DNA of 7,778 nucleotides from an uncultured Armatimonadota bacterium (GTDB taxonomy: Bacteria; Armatimonadota; Armatimonadia; Armatimonadales; Armatimonadaceae). Below, piece after piece: positions 1-6,315 of this stretch (positions within the stretch are counted from its first letter, which is position 1; every line of letters starts with the position of its first letter). The notes below the pieces were generated by a model. It had not been told where the DNA came from. It was given only the letters and a program-made list of their open reading frames with translations, and did not search any database. Location: the NCBI GenBank assembly GCA_903924445.1, contig CAIYBQ010000299.1, forward strand, positions 1 to 7,778, given 5' to 3'. The position numbers and the translations under genes were made by a program.

Positions 1-453
1 ACTGCGCAGCAGTCTACCTACCTGATGACCAATGTGGTCCCAAGCTACGTTGCGGTAACGAATGGCCCCTGGCAAGACTTTGAACAGCACTGTCGCGGCC
101 TCGTGAAGCAAGGCTTTGTCTGCCATGTCATCGCCGGCACGATGGTCGATGAGCTCCACCCCCGGATGGTACCAAAGTCGAATATCCGTATACCAGATGC
201 CTTGTGGAAAGCGGTTTTGGTAAGCCCGCCGGGAATCAGCTCCGCAAACGATGTCGATGCACATTGCCAGCTGCTCGTCATTAGGGTGCCGAACCGCCCC
301 GACATCACTGATAAAAGCTGGCAGGCATATACAACAACGGCCGCCGCAGTAGATGCAGCGACCGGATTGAATCTGTTGATGTCGTTTAAACCCGACATCG
401 CGGCAATGCTACGAACCGCACCTTCCGGCCCGATGCCGGTTCCGATGCGCTAG
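1..453 (+). CDS. DNA/RNA non-specific endonuclease, C-terminal part (5' end outside window)
   Basis: This is the C-terminal 150 residues of a protein of the NUC1/Serratia-nuclease family (Endonuclease_NS), which hydrolyses DNA and RNA with one bound divalent metal. The reading frame is open to the first base, so the gene begins upstream; the ATG at 25 is internal. Seen: a TNVVPS segment followed by NGPWQDFE, matching the family pattern TNxxPQ...NQGxWxxLE. By alignment from memory, the Asn of NGPW is the metal-binding Asn (N119 in Serratia nuclease) and the Glu of DFE matches E127. Then come the V-x-x-G-T strand and a VPxxxWKAV-like strand typical of the core. The catalytic DRGH motif would lie upstream and cannot be seen. 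The usual PQ is PS here. The gene converges on the DUF1080 gene with 6 bases between stops. Family members are often exported; this cannot be judged without the N-terminus. Confidence 0.85.
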   Translation, partial: TAQQSTYLMTNVVPSYVAVTNGPWQDFEQHCRGLVKQGFVCHVIAGTMVDELHPRMVPKSNIRIPDALWKAVLVSPPGISSANDVDAHCQLLVIRVPNRPDITDKSWQAYTTTAAAVDAATGLNLLMSFKPDIAAMLRTAPSGPMPVPMR

Positions 454-459
454 CGAGGG

Positions 460-1188
460 CTACTTACGTCCGCGGCTGAGATCGAGGATTTCTACTTTGC
501 GGAAGTCGACAGGGTGGCTCTCACTTTGCAGAGAGATAGTTCCACGCTCGAGGAGCTTTGGCGTCCCAGGGGTCCATGCTGACTTCGAGATGGCATCCCG
601 CTCATCAATCTGCGGCTGTGTGTATTCGAGGACGAGCTTGCCATTGATGAAGTGTTTGATGGACTCGGATCCGAGCACTTCCACTTCACAGGTCACCCAC
701 TGGTCGCCATCAAAGGTATCGGATGACGATTCCGTACAGTGTGGAGTGAAGAGCTTGCCCTTCATCACAACATTGGTGCCTGGGGTGCAGAGGTTAGCGG
801 TGCTTCGCTTGCCGTTACTGAGACCACCCAGCAGCTGGACTTCGATTGAGCATGGGAAGTCCTGCGTAAGGGTCATCGATTCAGGCGTTTGGCCATGCAG
901 CATCAGGCCGGAGTTTCGAGTCGCCCAGCCGGGACCATCCGGGAGCTGCTGACCGACAAAGCGGTATTCAGCACGAATACGGTAGTGGCTGAACTGGGTC
1001 TTGTAGAACAAGTGACCAAAGCGCTCATTGAATTTCCCGCCGTATTGGTCGTAGCGAACAGAGATCATGCCGTTCTCGACGCGGAAGGTGTCACCAAAAT
1101 TGACGCCTGCCGGGGAACCGACAATCTTTGGCGTCCAATCCTTGAGATCACGCCCGTTGAACAATTTTTGCCACTTTTCGAACATCAT
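460..1188 (-). CDS. DUF1080 / 3-keto-disaccharide hydrolase-like protein
   Basis: A 242-residue single-domain protein of the DUF1080 (3-keto-disaccharide hydrolase) family, a concanavalin-like beta-sandwich fold. The opening KLFNGRDLKDW (residues 8-18) is the family's hallmark LFNGKDLxGW start. It is followed by FRVENGMISV, a RNSGLMLHG strand, SIEVQLLGG, a conserved-looking CEVEVLG...FINGKLV strand pair, and a final GTISLQSESHPVDFRKVEI strand near the C-terminus. Some characterised members cleave 3-keto-glycosides made by an oxidoreductase; the substrate here is unknown. Family members usually carry a signal peptide or lipobox. Here the domain starts at residue 8 and an in-frame TGA lies 30 bases upstream of the ATG, so this form looks cytoplasmic. 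A GAAAGG-type ribosome site precedes the tandem ATG ATG. The gene lies 37 bases downstream of the PIG-L 3' remnant, suggesting a former operon. Confidence 0.88.
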   Translation of the reverse strand: MMFEKWQKLFNGRDLKDWTPKIVGSPAGVNFGDTFRVENGMISVRYDQYGGKFNERFGHLFYKTQFSHYRIRAEYRFVGQQLPDGPGWATRNSGLMLHGQTPESMTLTQDFPCSIEVQLLGGLSNGKRSTANLCTPGTNVVMKGKLFTPHCTESSSDTFDGDQWVTCEVEVLGSESIKHFINGKLVLEYTQPQIDERDAISKSAWTPGTPKLLERGTISLQSESHPVDFRKVEILDLSRGRK

Positions 1189-1225
1189 GGAAACCCTTTC
1201 AGAAGGCTTAGTGTATCAGCGGTGA

Positions 1226-1366
1226 CTAGCCATCAATGGTGAACAGCTGTCGAAGTTCACCATCCGATGGTCGTCGCCCATATTCAAAATTCTGTATGCC
1301 TCGACAGACACGGCGCTTGGATCACCGTGTAAGCGAGCGGCTCTAGCTGCAGCGGTCCGAATGGCA
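1226..1366 (-). pseudogene. Duplicated 3' remnant of the PIG-L deacetylase gene
   Basis: This stretch repeats the last ~46 codons plus the TAG stop of the PIG-L gene at 3373-4206, in the same orientation. By hand alignment with 3373-3514 I count about ten substitutions and a single-base deletion over ~142 positions (about 92% identity). Similarity begins exactly at the stop codon (CTAGCCATCAAT on the + strand). It fades after GGCAGCG at 1366; a weaker match may run to about 1381. The deletion lies near 1281-1283 (TTCAAAATT here, TTCACAAATC in the intact copy) and shifts the frame, so it cannot encode the same C-terminus throughout. There is no N-terminal catalytic part. It is a non-functional fragment, and with its intact partner it forms direct repeats around the epimerase segment. 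Confidence 0.9.
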
Positions 1367-2187
1367 GCGTATCAACGAGCTAGCGGACCCGGGAGGCGAC
1401 CCAATACTGTAAACACTCTACGGACATTCAAAGGACCTTCAACGCAACGAAGGAGCAAACGAACAACAGCACCATAGAAGTGGGGAATTTTCAGTCGGTG
1501 AGATGAGGAATTTCGTGTCGCTTGACACATTTCATACACACATCGACAAACCATGAATCTCTTGCGTGCAATCACGTGGATCGGGATGGTTTCTTCAACT
1601 CTTACAACACCAAAACATCTTCTGAATGTGCGGAATCAAGGATGTCCTTGAGGTGGAATGTTGTTCCACCCAAAAAAGCAGATAATTTTCCTACTTTTTT
1701 GTCGATTGTCTCTTTTGGCGTGGCTGATAGACACCGACAATCAGCAACACATAGAGGCCGTTACTCTGGCATCCGCAGGGAGACTTAGCCTTGATTGGAA
1801 GCCGTTACGATTTTTGGCATCAGGAGAACCCTTGGCATGATTGGTAATCGTTTCTAAGCGCTACTTACAGCTCTGAAATGCATCCGTTGTGTATGGCACA
1901 GGTAGCATTTGTGCCTTGTTGTCTTTGGCAGGATCTCAGCACGCTGCCAACGTTTCATATCGGCAGTGTGGGTGGTCTGACTGGGATTGCATCCTGAAGT
2001 ATTGCTACGGACAAGTAAGGCCCTTGATTGAGAATTTACGAAAACAGAAAGTAGTTGAGCTCGGAGGGTCTGAATGCAACGGGAATAGTGCCAGAAGACA
2101 ACATCGCTTTCATGGTTATTATCGTGCTACTCAAACCAGGTCTATCCGTACGACATGGAAGTCACATGCGCAATGCACTGTCAATGA
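1367..2187. other. AT-rich stretch with no recognisable intact gene
   Basis: About 820 bases between the PIG-L remnant and the epimerase gene. Base composition is visibly lower in GC than the housekeeping genes; one 60-base line counted at 1681-1740 is 40% GC. Short open frames exist on both strands: 1522-1788, 1553-1651 and 1889-2191 on plus, and 1372-1575 on minus. None has a convincing ribosome site or a protein I recognise. It reads like decayed coding sequence, left side of an inserted segment, rather than a dense regulatory region. A perfect TTGACA at 1522-1527 has no matching -10. A 7-bp hairpin at 1652-1670 is listed separately. The promoter for the epimerase should lie here, but I cannot point to one. 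Confidence 0.6.
1648..1673. repeat. Inverted repeat / hairpin
   Basis: GGTGGAA (1652-1658) and TTCCACC (1664-1670) form a perfect 7-bp stem with a 5-base loop. TTG (1648-1650) and CAA (1671-1673) can extend it past a single bulged A. The plus-strand 3' side is followed by a run of A rather than T, so it is not a classical plus-strand intrinsic terminator, and the minus strand has no downstream T-run. It could be an operator, a relic of a mobile-element end, or chance; nothing around it decides. Confidence 0.35.
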
Positions 2188-2191
2188 ATGA
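1889..2191 (+). CDS. Hypothetical ORF overlapping the epimerase start; possibly a gene remnant
   Basis: A 100-codon frame with a GTG start whose TGA stop overlaps the epimerase ATG (ATGA at 2188-2191), an arrangement typical of translational coupling. Against it being real: no ribosome site before the GTG, Cys/Arg/His-rich composition in its second half, and no family I recognise. The central stretch PLIENLRKQKVVELGG resembles the helix plus first strand and glycine loop of a SAM-dependent methyltransferase, a common neighbour of this epimerase type, but what follows does not continue that fold. This could be a frameshifted remnant of such a gene, or simply an open frame. No function is assigned. 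Confidence 0.2.
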   Translation: MYGTGSICALLSLAGSQHAANVSYRQCGWSDWDCILKYCYGQVRPLIENLRKQKVVELGGSECNGNSARRQHRFHGYYRATQTRSIRTTWKSHAQCTVNE

Positions 2192-3285
2192 CGGATTCAC
2201 GGAGATATTTGCAATTGTTTAGTCTAAGTGAGGGGTTTTACTCTCCCAATGCATTGAAAGATGACCTATTGGCATCGATTGAAAATTCTCACATCGACTT
2301 CTTGTCGTTGCGTGGGGCTCGGATCTTCATCACGGGTGGGACTGGTTACATTGGGCGCTGGTTAGTCGAGGCACTGTGCTATGCAAATGCGACCTTGGAT
2401 CTACAGCTGCGACTTACGATCCTTACACGGAATCCCAAACGGTTTATTGAACTTTGTCCACACCTAACGAGAAATGCGTATGTGTCACTTCTCAAAGGTG
2501 ATGTAAAAACGTTTTCTTGGTCAGGAGAACACTTTACACACCTGATTCATGCGGCGACTGATGTTGAACGAGCAGTCGATGCGGTTGAGATGTTCGATGT
2601 AACGGTATCTGGCACAAAGCGCGTACTGGATTGTGCAGCTGCATTGAAGATAGATCGACTGCTAATTCTTTCGTCAGGGTCTGTCTATGGTCATCAGCAA
2701 TCCTTGCAATCCAACTATTCCGAGGCGTTGCCTTGTAGTGTCGATGTCAGTAATCCAATCAGTGCATACAGCCTAGGCAAAATCGCGACTGAATGGCTAG
2801 GCAATGTTTACTCCAGTACGTATGGATTTGATGTTACTAGTGCACGGATCTTTGGGCAGATAGGACCGAACATACCACTAAATGCCCACTTTGCTGCAGG
2901 CAACTTTATTCGTGATGCAATTTCCGGCAAATCAATCATCATCACAGGCGATGGTTTGTCAGTCCGGACTTTCATGTATGCATCTGACTTGGTAACCTGG
3001 CTGATTGCGATCTTGGTTCGTGGTGAATCAAGATGTGCGTACAATGTCGGTTCAGATCAGGGACTGACATTTCGTGAGTTGGCAGTGGCAATTTCACGTG
3101 CTGTTGGTGGCAACCTTGGAGAGATTACGGTTCTTGGGCAACAAACACAAGGTGTAGCTCCGCCGTATTACGTTCCAGATATCTCAAGAGCAAGCGAGTC
3201 ACTGGGACTATCAATCAAAGTGCCTATCGATCATGCAATCGCTAAAACGGTTGACTGGTACCTACATCAAAGCAAGCAATCATGA
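2188..3285 (+). CDS. NAD-dependent epimerase/dehydratase (extended SDR), sugar-nucleotide type
   Basis: A full-length 365-residue extended short-chain dehydrogenase/reductase, expected to act on a nucleotide-linked sugar in the cytoplasm for surface polysaccharide or glycan synthesis (UDP-glucuronate decarboxylase / NDP-glucose dehydratase / epimerase group). Seen: a ~44-residue N-terminal extension, then the Rossmann loop TGGTGYIG (residues 49-56), IHAAT (120-124), the active-site segment SSGSVYG (162-168), the YxxxK pair Y194/K198, a substrate-side region HFAAGNFIRDAISG (234-247), GDGLSVRTFMYASDLV (254-269) and YNVGSDQGLTFRELA (285-299). The catalytic residues expected for redox chemistry are present; substrate cannot be read. 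TGA directly precedes the ATG in frame, so no earlier start is possible; there is no good Shine-Dalgarno, and coupling to the upstream ORF is possible. The gene is more AT-rich than its neighbours, points opposite to the flanking PIG-L and DUF1080 genes, and lies between PIG-L direct repeats, which suggests acquisition. Confidence 0.9.
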   Translation: MTDSRRYLQLFSLSEGFYSPNALKDDLLASIENSHIDFLSLRGARIFITGGTGYIGRWLVEALCYANATLDLQLRLTILTRNPKRFIELCPHLTRNAYVSLLKGDVKTFSWSGEHFTHLIHAATDVERAVDAVEMFDVTVSGTKRVLDCAAALKIDRLLILSSGSVYGHQQSLQSNYSEALPCSVDVSNPISAYSLGKIATEWLGNVYSSTYGFDVTSARIFGQIGPNIPLNAHFAAGNFIRDAISGKSIIITGDGLSVRTFMYASDLVTWLIAILVRGESRCAYNVGSDQGLTFRELAVAISRAVGGNLGEITVLGQQTQGVAPPYYVPDISRASESLGLSIKVPIDHAIAKTVDWYLHQSKQS

Positions 3286-3356
3286 ACGATGTCGCTGCCT
3301 TTGGACTGCCCCCACTAGGCATCTCATTGCTGAATGTGGTGTCACTTAGTTGCTAG
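3282..3356 (+). CDS. 24-codon ORF overlapping the epimerase stop; possible truncated next gene
   Basis: An ATG overlaps the epimerase TGA (ATGA at 3282-3285) and opens a 24-codon frame beginning MNDVAAFGLPPLG and ending at TAG 3354-3356, only 16 bases before the PIG-L direct repeat starts at 3373. Overlapping ATGA junctions usually mark a downstream gene in the same operon, so this may be the first codons of a gene cut off when the segment joined the PIG-L locus. It could equally be a chance ORF. No family recognised. Confidence 0.25.
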   Translation: MNDVAAFGLPPLGISLLNVVSLSC

Positions 3357-3372
3357 CGTTTCTCTATTTGCC

Positions 3373-3514
3373 CTAGCCATCAATCGTGAACAACTCACGA
3401 AGTTCACCATCCGATGGTCGTCGCCCATATTCACAAATCCTGTATGCCTCGACAGACACGGCCCTTGGATCACCGTGCAAGCGCGCAGCTCTAGCTGCAG
3501 CGGTCCGAACGGCA
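3373..3514. repeat. Direct repeat, right copy (PIG-L 3' end)
   Basis: This is the right-hand partner of 1226-1366. The two are in direct orientation, 2147 bases apart start to start, and enclose the epimerase segment. Identity is about 92% by hand, with sharp loss of similarity outside the stop codon (ATTTGCC here, CGGTGA on the left). This copy is the in-frame, intact one. Confidence 0.88.
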
Positions 3515-4206
3515 GCGCGGGCAAGGAGCTGGTCATGTAGTCGTTCCCGCCGGGATGCATCATCGCTTGGCACGCTGTCAAGCTGCCCGGCATTGTACGG
3601 AAGCCACTCGAACAGCTGGGAAATGTGGCACGCAACCGCATCCACTTTCTGCTCAAACACATCATCAATCGGAACAGCAATCTCAGAAACAAAAGCGCCG
3701 TGCTCTGTAAAAACATCGAACCAGTGCGCAAAAACCGGCATCCGGGTCAGAAATGGCGTATCAGGACACATCATCGGAACCGTCAGCATGTAGGTCGCAT
3801 CCACAACCAGCTGCGCTGTGTAGCGGTGGTCCCGATGATAATCCACCGTCCGGTTGAAGATGACGAGATCGGGTCCCTTGCCCGGTTCGCCAAAGCTGCG
3901 GATCGTTCGGATGACGGCTTCCGTAGTCTCTTTATCGACATAGACCTCGCCATCGTGAACATTGAGGCAGACATAATCCGCACCGACCGCCGCGGCGGCA
4001 TTTTGCGCTTCGATAAGCCGGCGCTCTGCAAGGCGAGCGGGGTTGTCGATGTACTCTGCCGCGAAGTGGCCCTTGTCGCCATTGGTGATGGAGACGTAGC
4101 GGACCTTGTGTCCCCTGTTTGTCAGGCGTGCGGTTAGACCGCCACAGTTCAGCTCGTTATCATCCGGGTGCGCCCCGATAAACATGATGTGCAAAGGTTG
4201 CTCCAT
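3373..4206 (-). CDS. PIG-L family N-acetylglucosamine-type deacetylase (LmbE-like)
   Basis: A 277-residue zinc-dependent deacetylase of the PIG-L/LmbE family, which removes acetyl groups from GlcNAc-containing or related amino-sugar substrates (as in MshB, BshB and the GPI enzyme PIG-L). Seen: the first metal motif GAHPDDNE at residues 11-18 (H13, D16 as ligands, D15 as likely base, numbering coinciding with MshB) and the second HRDH at residues 124-127, with H127 the probable third ligand. The TNGDKG loop at 41-46 is also typical. The start at 4206 (MEQPLHIMFIGAH) puts the motif where the family has it; a longer frame to 4317 would run back through the groEL terminator hairpins. No signal peptide. 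The last ~46 codons are duplicated at 1226-1366, so the present 3' end may have been supplied by recombination with incoming DNA. The substrate is unknown. Confidence 0.9.
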   Translation of the reverse strand: MEQPLHIMFIGAHPDDNELNCGGLTARLTNRGHKVRYVSITNGDKGHFAAEYIDNPARLAERRLIEAQNAAAAVGADYVCLNVHDGEVYVDKETTEAVIRTIRSFGEPGKGPDLVIFNRTVDYHRDHRYTAQLVVDATYMLTVPMMCPDTPFLTRMPVFAHWFDVFTEHGAFVSEIAVPIDDVFEQKVDAVACHISQLFEWLPYNAGQLDSVPSDDASRRERLHDQLLARAAVRTAAARAARLHGDPRAVSVEAYRICEYGRRPSDGELRELFTIDG

Positions 4207-4252
4207 AGCAACCCGTTCTCTGATTACCCCGCGGCATCCTGCTGGATGGCAC

Positions 4253-4286
4253 AAAAAAACCTCCCGAGCGAAGTTCGCCCGGGAGG
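4253..4286 (-). terminator. Rho-independent terminator of groES-groEL
   Basis: CCTCCCG (4260-4266) pairs with CGGGAGG (4280-4286). Inside, GCGA/TCGC pairing continues the stem after one A-C mismatch on this strand (G-U in the minus-strand transcript). On the minus strand the stem is followed directly by seven T residues (A4253-A4259 on plus). It lies about 40 bases past the groEL stop and separates the chaperonin operon from the PIG-L gene, whose ATG follows 47 bases later. Confidence 0.9.
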
Positions 4287-4297
4287 TCGTTCCACAG

Positions 4298-4318
4298 TGT
4301 GACCGCGAAGCGGTCACA
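4298..4318 (-). repeat. Second perfect hairpin between groEL stop and terminator
   Basis: TGTGACCGC (4298-4306) and GCGGTCACA (4310-4318) form a perfect 9-bp stem closed by a 3-base loop, 8 bases past the groEL stop. It has no T-run of its own, so it probably acts as an mRNA 3'-stabilising hairpin or assists the terminator just downstream. That role is inferred; the palindrome is directly visible. Confidence 0.75.
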
Positions 4319-4326
4319 GCTTAGGC

Positions 4327-5949
4327 TTAGTAGCCGCCCATTCCTGGGGCGCCACCGCCAGCTGGCGCGGATGAACCACGCTCAGGGCGCTCAGCAATCA
4401 GCGCTTCGGTGGTCAGAACGAGGCCTGCAATGGATGCAGCGTTCTGAACAGCGGAGCGGGTGACCTTTGCAGGATCGACGACACCGGCAGCCATGAGGTC
4501 TTCGTAGGTGTTGGTTGCTGCATTGTAGCCGAGGCCGCCTTCGCGAACCTTGGAGACAACAACAGAGCCTTCCTGACCAGCATTCTCAGCGATGGTGCGC
4601 AGTGGTGCTTCGAGAGCGCGTGCGATGATCGCTGCGCCAATCTTTTCATCACCAACGAACTCAAGTGCGTTGATGGCATCGATTGCCTTCAACAACGTGG
4701 TTCCGCCGCCTGGGACGATGCCTTCTTCAACCGCTGCACGGGTTGCAGAAAGTGCATCTTCGATACGCAGCTTCTTTTCCTTGAGCTCGGTTTCGGTTGC
4801 AGCGCCGACCTTGATGACAGCAACGCCACCGGCGAGCTTTGCAAGGCGCTCTTGGAGCTTTTCGCGATCGTAGTCAGAATCGGAGTTACCGATCTGAGCC
4901 TTGATCTGTGCGATACGTCCCTGGATTGCATCTGGTTCACCAGCACCCTCAACAATGACGGTGTCTTCTTTGGTGATGACGATGCGCTTTGCACGGCCAA
5001 AGTAGGAAAGGTCATCGAGGTTCTCGAGCTTGATGCCGAGGTCTTCGGTGATGAACTTGCCACCGGTGAGGATAGCGAGGTCTTCCATCATGGCCTTGCG
5101 GCGATCGCCAAAGCCAGGAGCCTTGACAGCAACCACATTCAGAATGCCACGAATCTTGTTGACAACCAGGGTTGCCAATGCTTCGCCATCAACATCTTCC
5201 GAAATGATGACCAGTGGGCGGCCAGCACGGGAGACAGTTTCAAGTGGCTTGATGAGGTCTGCGACAGCGGAGATCTTCTTCTCATAGAGGAAGATGTATG
5301 GCTCGTCGAGGACGGCTTCCATACGCTCAGCATCGGTGACCATATATGGGGAGATATAGCCCTTGTCGAACTGCATTCCTTCAACGAGCTCGAGCTCGGT
5401 CTGGGTGCCCTTGGACTCTTCAACCGTGATGACGCCATCCTTGCCGACTGCTTCCATCGCCTTAGCAACGAGCTCACCGATGGTGCGGTCGTTTGCCGAG
5501 ATGGTTGCGACGTTGGTGATAGCCTCGGCACCTTCGACAGGAGTCGCGATACGGCGGATTTCAGCAACTGCAGCTTCTACAGCCTTGTCGATACCGCGCT
5601 TGATAACGGTTGGGTTAGAGCCTGCAGCAACGTTACGCATGCCTTCGCGGACGATGGCCTGTGCGAGAACGGTAGCTGTCGTGGTTCCATCACCAGCGAC
5701 ATCGTTGGTCTTGGATGCAACTTCGCGAACGAGCTGTGCGCCCATGTTCTCGAACTTGTCTTCGACTTCGATTTCCTTGGCAATTGTCACACCATCATTG
5801 ACGATGGATGGGCTGCCAAACTTTTTCTCGAGGACTACATTGCGTCCCTTAGGGCCAAGGGTGACCTTGACGGCATCAGCGAGGATGTTGACGCCACGCT
5901 CTAGGGAGCGACGAGCGGTTTCATTGAACTGTAATTCTTTAGCTGCCAT
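4327..5949 (-). CDS. groEL: Chaperonin GroEL (Hsp60)
   Basis: Full-length 540-residue chaperonin that folds cytosolic proteins in an ATP-driven double heptameric ring capped by GroES. Seen: the equatorial opening VTLGPKGRNVVLEKKFGSP (residues 29-47), nucleotide motif GDGTTTATVLA with the ATP-hydrolysis aspartate at D87 as in E. coli, the apical domain with the QFDKGYISPYMVT segment, KAPGFGDRRK, and the second nucleotide motif VPGGGTTLL near the C-terminus. The tail is Gly-rich and ends GGGAPGMGGY, a short variant of the usual GGM repeat ending in Tyr. The start is fixed by GGAAGG 9-14 bases upstream, inside the last codons of groES; the gap between the genes is two bases, so translation is probably coupled. 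It is transcribed from the CIRCE-controlled promoter and ends at the terminator at 4253-4286. A single complete copy is in the window. Confidence 0.99.
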   Translation of the reverse strand: MAAKELQFNETARRSLERGVNILADAVKVTLGPKGRNVVLEKKFGSPSIVNDGVTIAKEIEVEDKFENMGAQLVREVASKTNDVAGDGTTTATVLAQAIVREGMRNVAAGSNPTVIKRGIDKAVEAAVAEIRRIATPVEGAEAITNVATISANDRTIGELVAKAMEAVGKDGVITVEESKGTQTELELVEGMQFDKGYISPYMVTDAERMEAVLDEPYIFLYEKKISAVADLIKPLETVSRAGRPLVIISEDVDGEALATLVVNKIRGILNVVAVKAPGFGDRRKAMMEDLAILTGGKFITEDLGIKLENLDDLSYFGRAKRIVITKEDTVIVEGAGEPDAIQGRIAQIKAQIGNSDSDYDREKLQERLAKLAGGVAVIKVGAATETELKEKKLRIEDALSATRAAVEEGIVPGGGTTLLKAIDAINALEFVGDEKIGAAIIARALEAPLRTIAENAGQEGSVVVSKVREGGLGYNAATNTYEDLMAAGVVDPAKVTRSAVQNAASIAGLVLTTEALIAERPERGSSAPAGGGAPGMGGY

Positions 5950-5951
5950 GA

Positions 5952-6239
5952 TTAACCTTCCACAACTCCAAGAATGTCATCTTGGCGCATGATTAGGACA
6001 TCGTGTCCGTCAACCTTGATTTCGGTTCCGCCGTACTTGGAATAAACGACCTTGTCGCCAACGTTCACTTCCATGAGGGCAATGGTGCCATTGTCGAGGG
6101 TCTTGCCTGGTCCAACTGCGATTACTTCACCGGTCTGTGGGCGCTCCTTGGCGCTATCCGGGAGAACGATACCACCGCTGGTCTTCTCTTCAGCATCGAG
6201 TGGCTTCACAACAATACGATCACCTAAAGGCTTAAGCAT
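5952..6239 (-). CDS. groES: Co-chaperonin GroES (Hsp10)
   Basis: A 95-residue co-chaperonin that forms the heptameric lid of the GroEL cage. Seen: MLKPLGDRIVVKPL start, the mobile loop EEKTSGGIVLPDSAKE at residues 17-32 with the GIVLP contact site for GroEL, the GPG turn (43-45), VGDKVVYSKYGGTE and the final DDILGVVE. The start at 6239 is supported by AAAGGAAG about 9 bases upstream and by family length. The frame stays open to an ATG at 6344, but that longer start would place the protein's beginning inside the -35 box and would code through the CIRCE operator, so it is rejected. First gene of the groES-groEL operon. Confidence 0.98.
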   Translation of the reverse strand: MLKPLGDRIVVKPLDAEEKTSGGIVLPDSAKERPQTGEVIAVGPGKTLDNGTIALMEVNVGDKVVYSKYGGTEIKVDGHDVLIMRQDDILGVVEG

Positions 6240-6281
6240 GTTTCTGATCTTCCTTTTCCAAAAGTCTCTTCCGCAGCCAGA

Positions 6282-6308
6282 TTGGCACTCACGCCATCCG
6301 ACTGCCAG
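6282..6308 (-). promoter_or_regulatory. CIRCE operator (HrcA binding site) of groES-groEL
   Basis: TTGGCACTC (6282-6290), exactly nine bases, then GACTGCCAG (6300-6308). Consensus CIRCE is TTAGCACTC-N9-GAGTGCTAA. The left arm has one change from consensus, the right arm three, and the arms are symmetric at seven of nine positions; the spacer is the canonical length. It starts 43 bases upstream of the groES ATG and overlaps the predicted transcription start, where HrcA would block transcription until heat shock. HrcA itself is not in the window. Confidence 0.85.
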
Positions 6309-6315
6309 CATGCAA

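Noticed and set aside
497..1242. Plus-strand open frames opposite the DUF1080 gene
   Set aside because: They are antisense to a clear DUF1080 protein and have low-complexity composition and no family match.
1522..1527. Perfect TTGACA as a promoter -35 box in the AT-rich stretch
   Set aside because: No acceptable -10 hexamer at 16-18 bases; the following sequence is GACAAA-like.
1226..3514. Transposon or integrative element with its own recombinase
   Set aside because: No transposase, integrase, terminal inverted repeats or short target duplication is visible; only the PIG-L 3' direct repeats are seen.
4207..4317. Longer PIG-L start giving a 314-residue protein
   Set aside because: The extension runs through the groEL terminator hairpins, and the HPDD motif sits at the normal distance from the start at 4206.
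4852..5904. 350-codon open frame on the plus strand inside groEL
   Set aside because: It is antisense to groEL, an unmistakable gene; its Asp/Leu/Cys-rich product resembles no family and reflects the codon bias of the other strand.
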